NCBI GenBank assembly: GCA_964440115.1
Contig: CAYTPV010000007.1
Coordinates: 1 to 64,000, forward strand
Length of the DNA stretch: 64,000 nt
Direction: 5' to 3'
From: JAEWWD01 sp964440115
GTDB lineage: Bacteria; Bacillota; Clostridia; Christensenellales; CAG-138
Numbering within the stretch: position 1 is the first letter of the stretch; each line of letters begins with the position of its first letter. Below are positions 32,051-41,465 of this stretch, piece after piece. Below the pieces are notes generated by a model. That model did no database searches, was not told the DNA's origin, and saw only the letters and a program-made list of their open reading frames with translations. A program made the translations under genes and the position numbers.

Positions 32051-33838
32051 ATGATTAAGTGGTTCAAGAATTCAAAAATATCTAAAAAACTCATTATTGC
32101 GTTTGCGGTTATGGCTATTCTTTCAGGCATTGTTGGTCTGGTCGGTATTACCAGTCTGCTTATTATTGGTCAGTCAGACAAAATACTTTATGAAGAAAAC
32201 ACCTTGGGCCTTGCTTACGCCGGAAACGCGCAGGTACTGTACCAAAATATCAGATTTAATGCGGTGAAATCACTTGTAGTAGAAGGAACAGATCAGGAAA
32301 CTGCAATACAGAATATAAAAGATCATAGCATGGAAGTCGAAAATTACTTAAAACTATATGAAGATGGTATTATAACAGAGGTTGATCGAACAAACTTTGA
32401 TACTCTCAAACCATTATGGAATTTGTATAAGACAGATGTGAACAAGGCTATAGAACTAATACAAACGAATAAGCATGATGAAGCTGAACAGCTTATTATG
32501 GGCGAGATGGCAACCACCGGCAATGGGATACAAAACTCATTTGATACCATATTTTCATATAATTCAGAGGGCGGGAAAATTAAGTCAGAAAATAATCAAA
32601 ATCTCGTTATGACAGCAATCATTATTATGGTTGTTGTTATTATTGTAGCTGTCGGTTTAGCGATTATATTAGGGCTCTTTTTGAATTCCCTCATTGGCAA
32701 ACCGATAAGTATTATTTCCAAATTTGCAAAAATGTTAGCGCTTGGCAATGTTGAATTCGATAAGCTGATAACCGAAAATGACAGACGTATACTAACTTCA
32801 CGAAAAGATGAAGTTGGCGATCTGGCAGACTCGTTTGAAAAAGTTATCATAAGCACACATGAACAAGCCAAGTGCGCTCAAAGTATAGCGGAAAATGACT
32901 TAACGGTCGAGGCTAAAATCAGATCCGGCAATGATGTGCTCGGAAAGAGTTTGTCGGATTTGCTCAATCAGTTAAGCCAAATCGTTGAAACAATTGTGGT
33001 AGCCGCCGACCAGGTTGCATCCGGCTCAAATCAAGTTTCTATGTCAAGTTCCGCGCTCTCACAGGGGGCCAGCGAGCAAGCTAGTTCAGTGGAAGAGTTG
33101 ACGGCGTCACTTCAGCAAATTGCTGCACAAACCGCACACAATGCTCAAAACGCAGATACTGCAAGTAAGCTAGCGGCCAATGCGCAAGCCAACGCAATTG
33201 ATGGTAACTCCCAGATGCAGAATATGCTTAACGCTATGACCGAAATCAACAACGCATCGAGTAACATCAACAAAATCATCAAAGTAATCGATGACATTGC
33301 ATTCCAGACAAATATCCTTGCGCTAAATGCGGCAATAGAGGCCGCGAGGGCCGGCCAGCATGGTAAGGGGTTCGCTGTCGTTGCCGAGGAGGTCAGAACT
33401 CTTGCGGCTCGTTCTGCAAGCGCTGCCAAAGAAATAACCGAGCTTATTGAAGACTCAAGAATAAAGGTGGGCCTAGGAACAAGCCTTGCTAATAATACAG
33501 CGGAAGCGCTTAACAAAATCGTTGATCAAGTTAAGGAAACAACCCAATTGGTGAACAACATTGCTGTTGCTTCCTTTGAACAATCCGCAGGTGTGGAACA
33601 GATTAACCAGGGTATTTTGCAAATTTCACAAGTCGTTCAATCGAATGCTGCTACGTCTGAGGAAAGCGCAGCGGCTAGCGAAGAACTGTCTTCTCAAGCT
33701 TCACATTTGAAAGAGATTGTAAGCATATTTAAGCTTAGAAAAAACATTAGTGTTCCGGAAAGTGCGTTTGTTAAGTCGACAACTCAACTCCAAACTAAGA
33801 GTTCTGACACTATGCTGGAAGTGTTAAATAAGTATTGA
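32051..33838 (+). CDS. Methyl-accepting chemotaxis protein
   Basis: A 595-residue chemoreceptor. Membrane span 1 is near residues 12-38, an external four-helix-type sensor domain covers residues 40-180, span 2 is near 184-208, then HAMP (about 209-265) and the signalling domain (about 330-560). The hairpin tip is recognisable: DIAFQTNILALNAAIEAARAG. The tail lacks an NWETF-like tether. With CheW it should modulate CheA. Its ligand is unknown. The island layout cheW-receptor-GGDEF-GGDEF/HD-GYP suggests joint control of motility and c-di-GMP. Confidence 0.93.
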   Translation: MIKWFKNSKISKKLIIAFAVMAILSGIVGLVGITSLLIIGQSDKILYEENTLGLAYAGNAQVLYQNIRFNAVKSLVVEGTDQETAIQNIKDHSMEVENYLKLYEDGIITEVDRTNFDTLKPLWNLYKTDVNKAIELIQTNKHDEAEQLIMGEMATTGNGIQNSFDTIFSYNSEGGKIKSENNQNLVMTAIIIMVVVIIVAVGLAIILGLFLNSLIGKPISIISKFAKMLALGNVEFDKLITENDRRILTSRKDEVGDLADSFEKVIISTHEQAKCAQSIAENDLTVEAKIRSGNDVLGKSLSDLLNQLSQIVETIVVAADQVASGSNQVSMSSSALSQGASEQASSVEELTASLQQIAAQTAHNAQNADTASKLAANAQANAIDGNSQMQNMLNAMTEINNASSNINKIIKVIDDIAFQTNILALNAAIEAARAGQHGKGFAVVAEEVRTLAARSASAAKEITELIEDSRIKVGLGTSLANNTAEALNKIVDQVKETTQLVNNIAVASFEQSAGVEQINQGILQISQVVQSNAATSEESAAASEELSSQASHLKEIVSIFKLRKNISVPESAFVKSTTQLQTKSSDTMLEVLNKY

Positions 33839-33847
33839 TCAGTAATA

Positions 33848-33879
33848 CGGGAAGCTGGCATTTCCGTGCTAGCTTCCCG
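33848..33879 (+). terminator. Hairpin after the chemoreceptor gene
   Basis: cgggaagct and agcttcccg arms with a 14-base loop, 10 bases past the stop. No T-run follows, so termination is uncertain. Confidence 0.5.
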
Positions 33880-33899
33880 CCCTAAACTTGGGAAAAAAA

Positions 33900-34098
33900 A
33901 TTCATCCTTTTATCATGCTTTCAAGCAATGAGGCTTGGATGGAAAGGGATATTATTAGCCAACATGCTTGAGCCACCATCGAACATGCTGTAAGGCACAT
34001 CCTTTCCCGTTGGTATAGCTCCTTGTAAAGAGTAGCTACCTCATGGATATTACCGAAGCTTATCGGTGACCTAGATCTTTCCACCTGGGAGGCATATT
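33900..34098 (+). other. Non-coding leader before the PAS-GGDEF gene
   Basis: About 200 bases without a credible gene. Possible pairings: ggaaaggga near 33940 with tcctttcc near 34000, a broken ggta..agct/agctacc stem near 34011-34040, and accga/tcggt at about 34052-34067. It could be a structured leader. I searched it for the c-di-GMP riboswitch cores and did not find them. Confidence 0.35.
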
Positions 34099-35043
34099 GT
34101 GTTAAATGATCAGTTTTTTACCGAAGTATATAAGCATTCCCCGATCGGTTTGATTATCCTTAATGAACAAACTGAGATCGTGGATGTAAACAAATATATG
34201 TTTAAGTTTTTTTCACTCAACGATCCTGAATATAGGGGAAGAAAGTTCGGAAACGTGTTTGGTTGCTCCATAGTTTCGGAAGAAGGTAAGGTATGCGGCG
34301 AAACTGAAGCGTGCCTTTTGTGCGATCTAAGAGGGGGCGTTCTTAGTGTATTGCATAAAGGCACTATGATTGAAGACACGACTATAAGTCACGCATTTGT
34401 AACAAATCACATTCACTCGTTAAAGTGGTTCAAAATTAGCGCCAGTCTAATTAGTTCTGACGTGGGAAAATATTTAATTGTGTCATTTGCGGATATTACC
34501 AAAGAGAAGCAATATGAAGAAATGTTGAAACATGAACTTACTATCGATCAGGCAACCGGGACTATCAACAAGCATAATCTAATGGGAGTATTGATGGATT
34601 TGACCAAGTATGCCGGAAACTTCGATGTCTTATCTGTCGGCATTATTGATATGGATAATTTTAAAGATATTAACGACCACTTTGGGCATCTGAAAGGAGA
34701 CGAAGTTTTATATAGTTTTTCGGAATTAGCCAGACAAGCTATTCGTAAACAGGATATTATCGGACGGTTTGGCGGAGAAGAGTTTATGTTCGTTTTTCCC
34801 GGTGTCAAAATTGGGCAAGCTGCCTCCATCATTCAACGCATTCATAACGAGTTTAGTGCAGCTTTTGTCGGGCAGAAAATTCAACGTGTTAGTTTTAGTG
34901 CGGGCTTTACTGAGCTAAGCATTTCAGATCTTTTTACAATGACAAAAGAAGAAATCATTGAAAGCGTTGATAGCTATCTTTATCAGGCAAAGCAATCTGG
35001 TAAGAGGAAATTCGTTTCAGATCATTTAACCGTATTACTATAA
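34099..35043 (+). CDS. PAS-GGDEF diguanylate cyclase with cysteine cluster
   Basis: A 314-residue protein: PAS domain (residues 5-135) and GGDEF domain (about 145-310). The active site is intact (GGEEF at 225-229) and the inhibitory RxxD site is present at 216-219, so it should make c-di-GMP and be feedback-inhibited. The PAS has four cysteines, Cys56, Cys66, Cys72 and Cys75 (C-x9-C-x5-C-x2-C), which could bind a metal or Fe-S centre (inference). It has no membrane span, so it is cytosolic. The start is a GTG with gggagg eight bases upstream. Confidence 0.9.
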   Translation: MLNDQFFTEVYKHSPIGLIILNEQTEIVDVNKYMFKFFSLNDPEYRGRKFGNVFGCSIVSEEGKVCGETEACLLCDLRGGVLSVLHKGTMIEDTTISHAFVTNHIHSLKWFKISASLISSDVGKYLIVSFADITKEKQYEEMLKHELTIDQATGTINKHNLMGVLMDLTKYAGNFDVLSVGIIDMDNFKDINDHFGHLKGDEVLYSFSELARQAIRKQDIIGRFGGEEFMFVFPGVKIGQAASIIQRIHNEFSAAFVGQKIQRVSFSAGFTELSISDLFTMTKEEIIESVDSYLYQAKQSGKRKFVSDHLTVLL

Positions 35044-35111
35044 GTCTGAGAAGTTTTCATCAAGGATTGTTAATCTAACAGTATATTTCAGTGGCAGCGG
35101 AGGATTTTTAA

Positions 35112-38100
35112 ATGTACGAAACGGGTTGCTTTCAAAAGGACCTCTCAACAAATTATCCGATTTTTGAAAAAGCATTTGAAAATAACCCTTGCCCAATGGC
35201 GATCACTGAAGTCGGCACCGGGTGTTACCTTCATGTCAATGATGCATTCTGCAAAATAACTGGTTATGATCGAGATGAGATCGTCGGTAAGACAATATTC
35301 GAATTAAACATTTTCATCAATGTCGAATCAAGAAAAGCGTTATTGCAGCAGCTATCGCAAAATGGATTGTTAAGTGAATATGAAGTTGAATTCAATACTA
35401 AGGGTGGCGCTATAAAGTACGGAGTGTTCTCAGCACATACAATTGAGTCCCAAGGTTATCATTTAATTCTCACGATAATAGACGACATTACTGATACTAA
35501 AGTCATCAGTCATAGACTGCTCCAAAGTGAAACCGGTTATTTAGCCGCGTTTAATCAGGCTGCTGTTGGAATGTGTGATTTATCCCTAAACGGGCTGTTC
35601 ATCCGTGCAAATAGAAAAATGTGCGAGATGCTGGGATATACTGAAGAAGAACTATTAAAACTTAATGTTAACGATGTTACGCACCCCGAAGACGAGGATA
35701 AGAGCACCCAAGCATTTGGCAGTTTGGATTCAAACGAAAAAAATAGTATAACATTTGAAAAAAAGTGTGCCCGTAGGGATGGCTCTGTTCTGTGGGTTAA
35801 TATCACATATTCAATTATTCGCGATGCTAATGGCATACCTTTATATATTAATGCGGTAATACATGATATTACAAAACGAAAATGTGCAGAAACAAAACTG
35901 GCAAGCGTAGAGTCTAATTTCAAAACCGTGTTTGAAACGATAGATGATCTTTTCTTTGTAGTTAATCTGAAAGGTATTGCTATATATGTAAACAGCATTG
36001 CTCTTAAGAAACTGGGGTATACCAGTGAGGAATGCAAAGGATTGAATATTTTAGATCTTCATCCAGAGCCATTTCGAATAGAAGCAGAGCAAATCTTCGC
36101 CGATATGGTCGCAGGTAAGCAGAATAGTTGTGCTCTGCCTCTATTAAAAAAAGATGGTTCTTATTTGCCTGTCGAGACACGAATTTGGCTTGGCCAATGG
36201 GATGACGAGCCGTGCTTTCTAGGGATTTCAAGGGATTCGTCGAAAGAGCAGGAAGCCCAACAGAAATTTAATAAGATATTTGAATATAACCCCGCAATAA
36301 TGGCAATTAGCTCAATTAATGGTATCTTTACTGACGTAAATCTAGCCTTTCTAAATACATTGGGCTACTTTCGTGAGGAGGTTATTGGAAAGACTGCCGC
36401 AGAACTAGAACTATTTAGTGAGCCCGAAAAGCTTAATGACATAAAAAACGAGGTTCTGTTGCATGGAAGATCCTATAATAATGAGCTAAAAGTGCGTACC
36501 AAGAGCGGGGATTTATTATATGGGCTTTTTTCAGGGGAAATTATTGAAAGTCAGGGCAACCGGCATTTCCTGTCGGTGATGAAGGACATAACTGAAATAA
36601 AAAGCGCCGAAGAAAAGCTCAGCAGTCTTAACCATGAACTAGTGTTAAAAAGTGAAGAAATCGAAGGTTTCTTCTCAGTTAACTTGGATCTGCTTTGCAT
36701 CGCAGATCAAAGTGGAAAATTTCTTAGGGTTAATAAGTCGTGGGAGAATATACTGGGTTATTCCTGTGAAATACTGGAGAACAGCAGCTTCCTAGATTAT
36801 GTACACCCTGAAGATATCCCTGCAACTTTAGATGCAATGTTCACACTTTCTGGTCAGAAAGAAGTAACGAATTTTGTTAATCGTTATAAAACAAAATGTG
36901 GCCAATATAGGTACATCGAATGGCGGTCCAAACCATATGCGGAAAAGATCTACGCAGCAGCACGCGATATTACTGATCATATACTGCTAGAAAATCAGCT
37001 AAAAGAACAAAAAGAACAATTTGAATTAGCCATAAATGGAAGCAATGACGGTATTTGGGACTGGAATTTGAATACCAACGAACTCTTTCTATCAGCAAGA
37101 TGGAAAGAGCTGCTAGGATATGCTGATAGTGAAATTGACAACCATTATGACTCATTTGCTTTGCTGCTGCATCCCGAAGACAAGCAAAATTTTGAAAAAG
37201 CAGTAAGCCATTACTTGAACAGTCATTTTAAATTATTTGACACCGAATTCCGAATGCTCCATAAAAACGGAAGCTACCGGTGGATATGGGCCAGAGGTGA
37301 GGCTATTAGAGGAAGCGATGGCAAAATTAACAGAATGGCGGGTTCTCATACCGATATTACTGCTAAAAAAGAAGCCGAAAGAATAATACAAGACCGGGAA
37401 AGGTACTTTAGGACAGTTATCCAAACTACACAGGACGGATTTTGGGTAATTGGAGAGGATCATCGGCTCACATATGTGAACGAAGCCTATTGTCGTTTAT
37501 CCGGCTATACAAAAGACGAATTGCTCAATCTTAATATAGAAAATTTAGAGATAAATGAGGCACCTGAAGAGGCAGAGCAAAAATTGAAAAGAATACTTAT
37601 GAACGGATCAGAGATATTCGAGACTAAACATCGAAAAAAAGATGGGACAATTATCGACGTTCAGATCTCTGCTTCTTGCATGTGTAAAGAACCACTTACC
37701 GTTATTTGCTTTTGCCGGGATTTTACGGAGCGCAAAAAGAAGGATGCGGAATTGGCTCATTTCAATAGTTTAATGCAATATATTATTGAGCATAATCGCA
37801 GCGCAGTAGCAGTTCATGATAAGAATCTGAACTATATGTATGTGAGTCGGCCCTATTTAGAAAGTTATCGGATTAGCGAACAAGAAGTGATTGGCAAGCA
37901 TCACTATGAAGTGTTCCCAGACCTACCGCAAAGATGGAGGGATGTACACCAAAGGGTACTGAAGGGAGAGGTATTAAGTGCAGAAGAGGATCAATATCAA
38001 CGGCAAGACGGTACAGTAGACTGGACCCGCTGGGAATGCAGGCCGTGGTATGAAAGCGATGGTAGCATCGGAGGGATGATAGTTTACACAGAAGTGATAA

Positions 38101-39542
38101 ACGAACGTAAAAAGATGGAACAAATGATTTTTAATGAAAAAGAACAGTTTAGAACGACTTTGTTATCAGTTGGAGATGGCGTAATCGCGACCGATAATCA
38201 GGGAAACATTACGGTTATGAATCCGGTTGCTGAGGAACTTACAGGTTGGAAGTTTGCTGAAGCAAATGGTAGTTCATTGGAACAGGTATTTAGAATTGTT
38301 AATGAATATACATGGGAGGCTTGCGAGAACCCAGTAAAAAAAGCATTGGATTCTGGCAGTGTCGTTGCTCTTGCCAATCATACAATATTGATTTCAAAAA
38401 GCGGGAAAGAGGTACCTATTGAAGATAGCGCTGCCCCAATTAAGAATGCTTATAATGAAACAACAGGGGTTGTTTTGGTTTTCAGGGATTTTACTGAAAA
38501 ACGAGAAAAGCAAAAACAAGTAGAGTATTTAAGTTTTCATGATCAATTAACCGGGCTATACAACCGCCGCTTTTTCGAAGAGGAATTGAAAAGACTTGAC
38601 ACAACGCGAAATCTCCCGGTTAGCATGGTTATGTTGGATGTTAACGGGCTAAAATTAATTAATGATGCATTTGGCCATCAATCCGGAGATAAGATGCTTA
38701 AAGTAGTTGCTGACGTTTTAAGAAAAGAATGCCGTGCCGACGATATTATTTCTAGAATTGGAGGAGACGAGTTTATTATTCTTCTGCCACAAACTGACGA
38801 AAAGGGAACTCATAGTCTTATTGGTAGAATTAAGAATGCCCTTTCGGAAGAACGTATTAAAGGGATCCAAATTTCGGTTTCATTTGGTTCGGATACAAAA
38901 CATGAGTCTAATAAGACTAGTGACGAGATGCTAAAGTTTGCAGAAGATTGTATGTACCGTGATAAGATCTCGGACCGCAATAGCCAGCGATATGAAGCGA
39001 TTCATATGATAATGAGAACATTGCATGAAAAAACGCCAAGAGAAAGGCAGCATTCTTTCAGGGTAGGTAAGTTATGCGAAAAAATCGGCATAGCAATGGA
39101 ATTAAATCCAAATGAAATTAGTAAATTGACTACGGCTGCGGAGTTACATGACATCGGGAAAATTGCTATAAGTAACGAAATGCTGGATAAGACCGGGTCT
39201 CTAACTGATATAGAATGGCTCGAGATCAAACGACATCCAGAGGTGGGTTATAATATTTTAAGCTCAGCGAATGCATATGCACCATTGGCTGATATCGTCC
39301 TCGCGCATCATGAACGCTGGGATGGACATGGATATCCTAACGAATTGAAGGGTGAGGCTATACCATTGATGTCAAGAATTATCGGAATAGCCGATGCTTA
39401 TGATGCAATGACTGAAAATAGACCTTATAGAAAAGCTTTGAGTAAATCGCAGGCTATTAAGCAACTAGTTGCAGGCGCAGGAACACAATTTGATGCTGAA
39501 TTGCTAAATGTCTTTGTTGATATAGTAAGTAAGGACATATAG
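35112..39542 (+). CDS. Nine-PAS GGDEF/HD-GYP c-di-GMP protein
   Basis: A 1476-residue cytosolic signalling protein. About nine PAS domains fill residues 10-1135, with repeated blocks such as GYDRDEIVGK, GYTEEELL, GYTSEECKG and GWKFAEANG. Then come a GGDEF domain with intact GGDEF at 1217-1221 and RADD inhibitory site at 1208-1211, and a full HD-GYP domain (HD at 1346-1347, HHERWDGHGYP near 1399). It thus has both synthesis and breakdown active sites for c-di-GMP. Such size and PAS number are unusual. cggagg lies nine bases before the ATG. It is the last gene of the island signalling set. Confidence 0.92.
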   Translation: MYETGCFQKDLSTNYPIFEKAFENNPCPMAITEVGTGCYLHVNDAFCKITGYDRDEIVGKTIFELNIFINVESRKALLQQLSQNGLLSEYEVEFNTKGGAIKYGVFSAHTIESQGYHLILTIIDDITDTKVISHRLLQSETGYLAAFNQAAVGMCDLSLNGLFIRANRKMCEMLGYTEEELLKLNVNDVTHPEDEDKSTQAFGSLDSNEKNSITFEKKCARRDGSVLWVNITYSIIRDANGIPLYINAVIHDITKRKCAETKLASVESNFKTVFETIDDLFFVVNLKGIAIYVNSIALKKLGYTSEECKGLNILDLHPEPFRIEAEQIFADMVAGKQNSCALPLLKKDGSYLPVETRIWLGQWDDEPCFLGISRDSSKEQEAQQKFNKIFEYNPAIMAISSINGIFTDVNLAFLNTLGYFREEVIGKTAAELELFSEPEKLNDIKNEVLLHGRSYNNELKVRTKSGDLLYGLFSGEIIESQGNRHFLSVMKDITEIKSAEEKLSSLNHELVLKSEEIEGFFSVNLDLLCIADQSGKFLRVNKSWENILGYSCEILENSSFLDYVHPEDIPATLDAMFTLSGQKEVTNFVNRYKTKCGQYRYIEWRSKPYAEKIYAAARDITDHILLENQLKEQKEQFELAINGSNDGIWDWNLNTNELFLSARWKELLGYADSEIDNHYDSFALLLHPEDKQNFEKAVSHYLNSHFKLFDTEFRMLHKNGSYRWIWARGEAIRGSDGKINRMAGSHTDITAKKEAERIIQDRERYFRTVIQTTQDGFWVIGEDHRLTYVNEAYCRLSGYTKDELLNLNIENLEINEAPEEAEQKLKRILMNGSEIFETKHRKKDGTIIDVQISASCMCKEPLTVICFCRDFTERKKKDAELAHFNSLMQYIIEHNRSAVAVHDKNLNYMYVSRPYLESYRISEQEVIGKHHYEVFPDLPQRWRDVHQRVLKGEVLSAEEDQYQRQDGTVDWTRWECRPWYESDGSIGGMIVYTEVINERKKMEQMIFNEKEQFRTTLLSVGDGVIATDNQGNITVMNPVAEELTGWKFAEANGSSLEQVFRIVNEYTWEACENPVKKALDSGSVVALANHTILISKSGKEVPIEDSAAPIKNAYNETTGVVLVFRDFTEKREKQKQVEYLSFHDQLTGLYNRRFFEEELKRLDTTRNLPVSMVMLDVNGLKLINDAFGHQSGDKMLKVVADVLRKECRADDIISRIGGDEFIILLPQTDEKGTHSLIGRIKNALSEERIKGIQISVSFGSDTKHESNKTSDEMLKFAEDCMYRDKISDRNSQRYEAIHMIMRTLHEKTPRERQHSFRVGKLCEKIGIAMELNPNEISKLTTAAELHDIGKIAISNEMLDKTGSLTDIEWLEIKRHPEVGYNILSSANAYAPLADIVLAHHERWDGHGYPNELKGEAIPLMSRIIGIADAYDAMTENRPYRKALSKSQAIKQLVAGAGTQFDAELLNVFVDIVSKDI

Positions 39543-40082
39543 ACCATATTTGAGAATTATGACCCTTTAAGACCTATACTTATAGCCTCGGCTGATGCTT
39601 ATAACAAGGAACGCCAACACCAATACGATGCTTGGGCTACAAAATGAGGCCGTCCCACGAAAAAATAAATTGACAGATTATATTAGTTTGCTTACGAAGT
39701 CTGAATATGCTGCCCACTTAAGCTTGCGGATCCAATCCTCACCTGCACCAGTGACAGTGCTTAGGCTCAACGGCACCCGCATAATCTGGGTTTGACCATT
39801 CTTCGAAGAACCATGATCTCGAATTGAAATATAATATTCTATACTGCAAATCAGAAGCCCAAACAGATTGAAAATATTCAAAATTCATACCATGGGGTTG
39901 AAATTATTATACTAGATACAGGGGCTAAAGAGTTGTAAAAGAGATACCGGTAACAATTCGTCAATTGATTGAATAAGTCGGATTCTACTGCAGCGGTTCT
40001 CACGGTGAGAAAAACCAACTTACCCCAAAACAGACGGACAAAAATCTCTAAAGATGTAAATGCTCCCCGATAGCTTGTGTAA
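39543..40082. other. Gene-free stretch
   Basis: About 540 bases with no convincing gene. A short open run near 39570-39645 ends ERQHQYDAWATK and may be a fragment of something lost. I see no repeat or RNA that I can support here. Confidence 0.4.
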
Positions 40083-40679
40083 TCATGCTTCACTCAGTAC
40101 GGCAAGATATTTATCAAGTGTTGGACGGCTAATCCCGCAAATTCTAGCATAATCAGTTTTAGTAATACTACCAGATTGATACAAGTCCCAAGTTTTGATA
40201 ACTTTAGCGGATATGTCCTTGATTCCTATTGTTGGTCTACCTAGCTTCACGCCTTTTGCCTTTGCATTTGAAAGACCACTCTTTACACGTTGGCTTATCA
40301 TATCACGCTCTAATTCGGCGAATACCCCTGCCATTTGAAGAAACGCTTTAGTCATTGGGTCTAGCTTTCCGACCGTGCAATCAATCGTGATGCTATTGCA
40401 AATAACAAGTCGTATATGCTTATTTTGGCAAAGCTCAATAATGTCGCAAAGCTGCTTTGTGCTGCGGGTGATCCTACTTACTTCGGTTACAATAATTGAA
40501 TCCCCTTCACCCACAGTATCCAATAGACGCTTTAACTGTAACCTGTTAATTTTTGTTCCACTCTCATATTCAAAGTAGATATTGTCTTTATCAACGCCTT
40601 GCGCTTTAAGTTGTTTTCGCTGATACTCTACATCCTGCTTTGTTTCATTGGTACTGCATCTGGCATATCCGTACAGCAT
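40083..40679 (-). CDS. Resolvase/invertase-type serine recombinase
   Basis: A 198-residue small serine recombinase. The nucleophile is Ser9 in YARCST; the resolvase core has SIIVTEVSRITRST and the helix segment ELERDMISQRVKSGL, then GRPTIG and a C-terminal helix-turn-helix (SITKTDYARICGISRPTLDKYL). It cuts and rejoins DNA at paired sites, as a transposon resolvase or an invertase. Repeats just upstream at 40731-40827 may be its site. Its ATG is weakly preceded by aaggg. Confidence 0.9.
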   Translation of the reverse strand: MLYGYARCSTNETKQDVEYQRKQLKAQGVDKDNIYFEYESGTKINRLQLKRLLDTVGEGDSIIVTEVSRITRSTKQLCDIIELCQNKHIRLVICNSITIDCTVGKLDPMTKAFLQMAGVFAELERDMISQRVKSGLSNAKAKGVKLGRPTIGIKDISAKVIKTWDLYQSGSITKTDYARICGISRPTLDKYLAVLSEA

Positions 40680-40730
40680 GTTCCCTTATACTCCTTACAT
40701 TTTCTTTTAGTATATACAAAAAGCAGAAAA

Positions 40731-40827
40731 TGCAAACGAAAATATTGTAAACGAAATAAACGGATTTTGCCGCCATTTTTGCACCGCAATACGCTCTCTT
40801 TTATGGATGTTGGAGTGTAAACGAAAT
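40731..40827. repeat. Candidate recombination site upstream of resolvase
   Basis: Three copies of a 12-13-base element: tgcaaacgaaaat at 40731, tgtaaacgaaat at 40746 and again at 40816. They lie within 150 bases upstream of the resolvase start, where res sites and own-gene operators usually lie. The remaining stretch to 41247 holds only short open runs that I cannot assign. Confidence 0.5.
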
Positions 40828-41247
40828 CAAAGGTTTTTGATCCACACACGAACATACTCAAACGTAGTGGATGTACCCATACTGATAGTGTCTGTAGGGT
40901 CTATACGAGCATTCAGAAAGTCATCCGCATGTTCAAAAAGAAAGGTTGGCCTTTAATCCGCGAAACCTATACCCGGATGGGGAGATAGAAAGTTGCGTAT
41001 TCAAGGCTCCCCGAAAATTTCTCTATCCACCCCGCGCTTATTCCAATGGCAATACCCAACACAAAAGGGGCAATCCTGAAGCACTTCACAACTACCAAAA
41101 AAATAACTGAAAACGTAAGAACTTTCTTATGATTTTTCAATACAAAAGAGTAGGGTAAGGCATTTATACCACCCCGCTATTTCATATCTGATTTTTCAAA
41201 TAACAATCTTATAAAAATGAATGAAATTTTAACTGTTGGCGCTTTAA

Positions 41248-41424
41248 TTAAACTCGATTGTAGATATAGACACCAGTATATTTCTGATTCCGCAATATCT
41301 CAAAAATTGAATTCTTGCGAAAATCATCAGCGCGTTTTGTCTTATACCCACGTAAACGCAATTCATCAATCATTTCAGTGTATCGGCAACCATCAAGCGC
41401 CATTTGGTATATTAGCTGAATTAT
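41248..41424 (-). pseudogene. Fragment of a large serine recombinase
   Basis: About 54 codons clearly match the recombinase domain of large serine integrases: IYQMALDGCRYTEMIDEL, RGYKTKR, KNSIFEILRNQKYTGVYIYN. The catalytic domain and zinc-ribbon end are missing, and the frame stops at once on both sides. It is a decayed relic of another mobile element. Confidence 0.75.
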
Positions 41425-41465
41425 TGAGCAGAACGAGGGTAGACAAGTCGAGGCGCTAAGCAGGG

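Noticed and set aside
33902..34084. Minus-strand 60-codon frame between the receptor and PAS-GGDEF genes
   Set aside because: No ribosome site, no homology I recognise, and it overlaps possible leader structure.
33839..34098. c-di-GMP (GEMM) riboswitch before the PAS-GGDEF gene
   Set aside because: The conserved core segments, such as a gacgcaaagc-type block, are not present on either strand.
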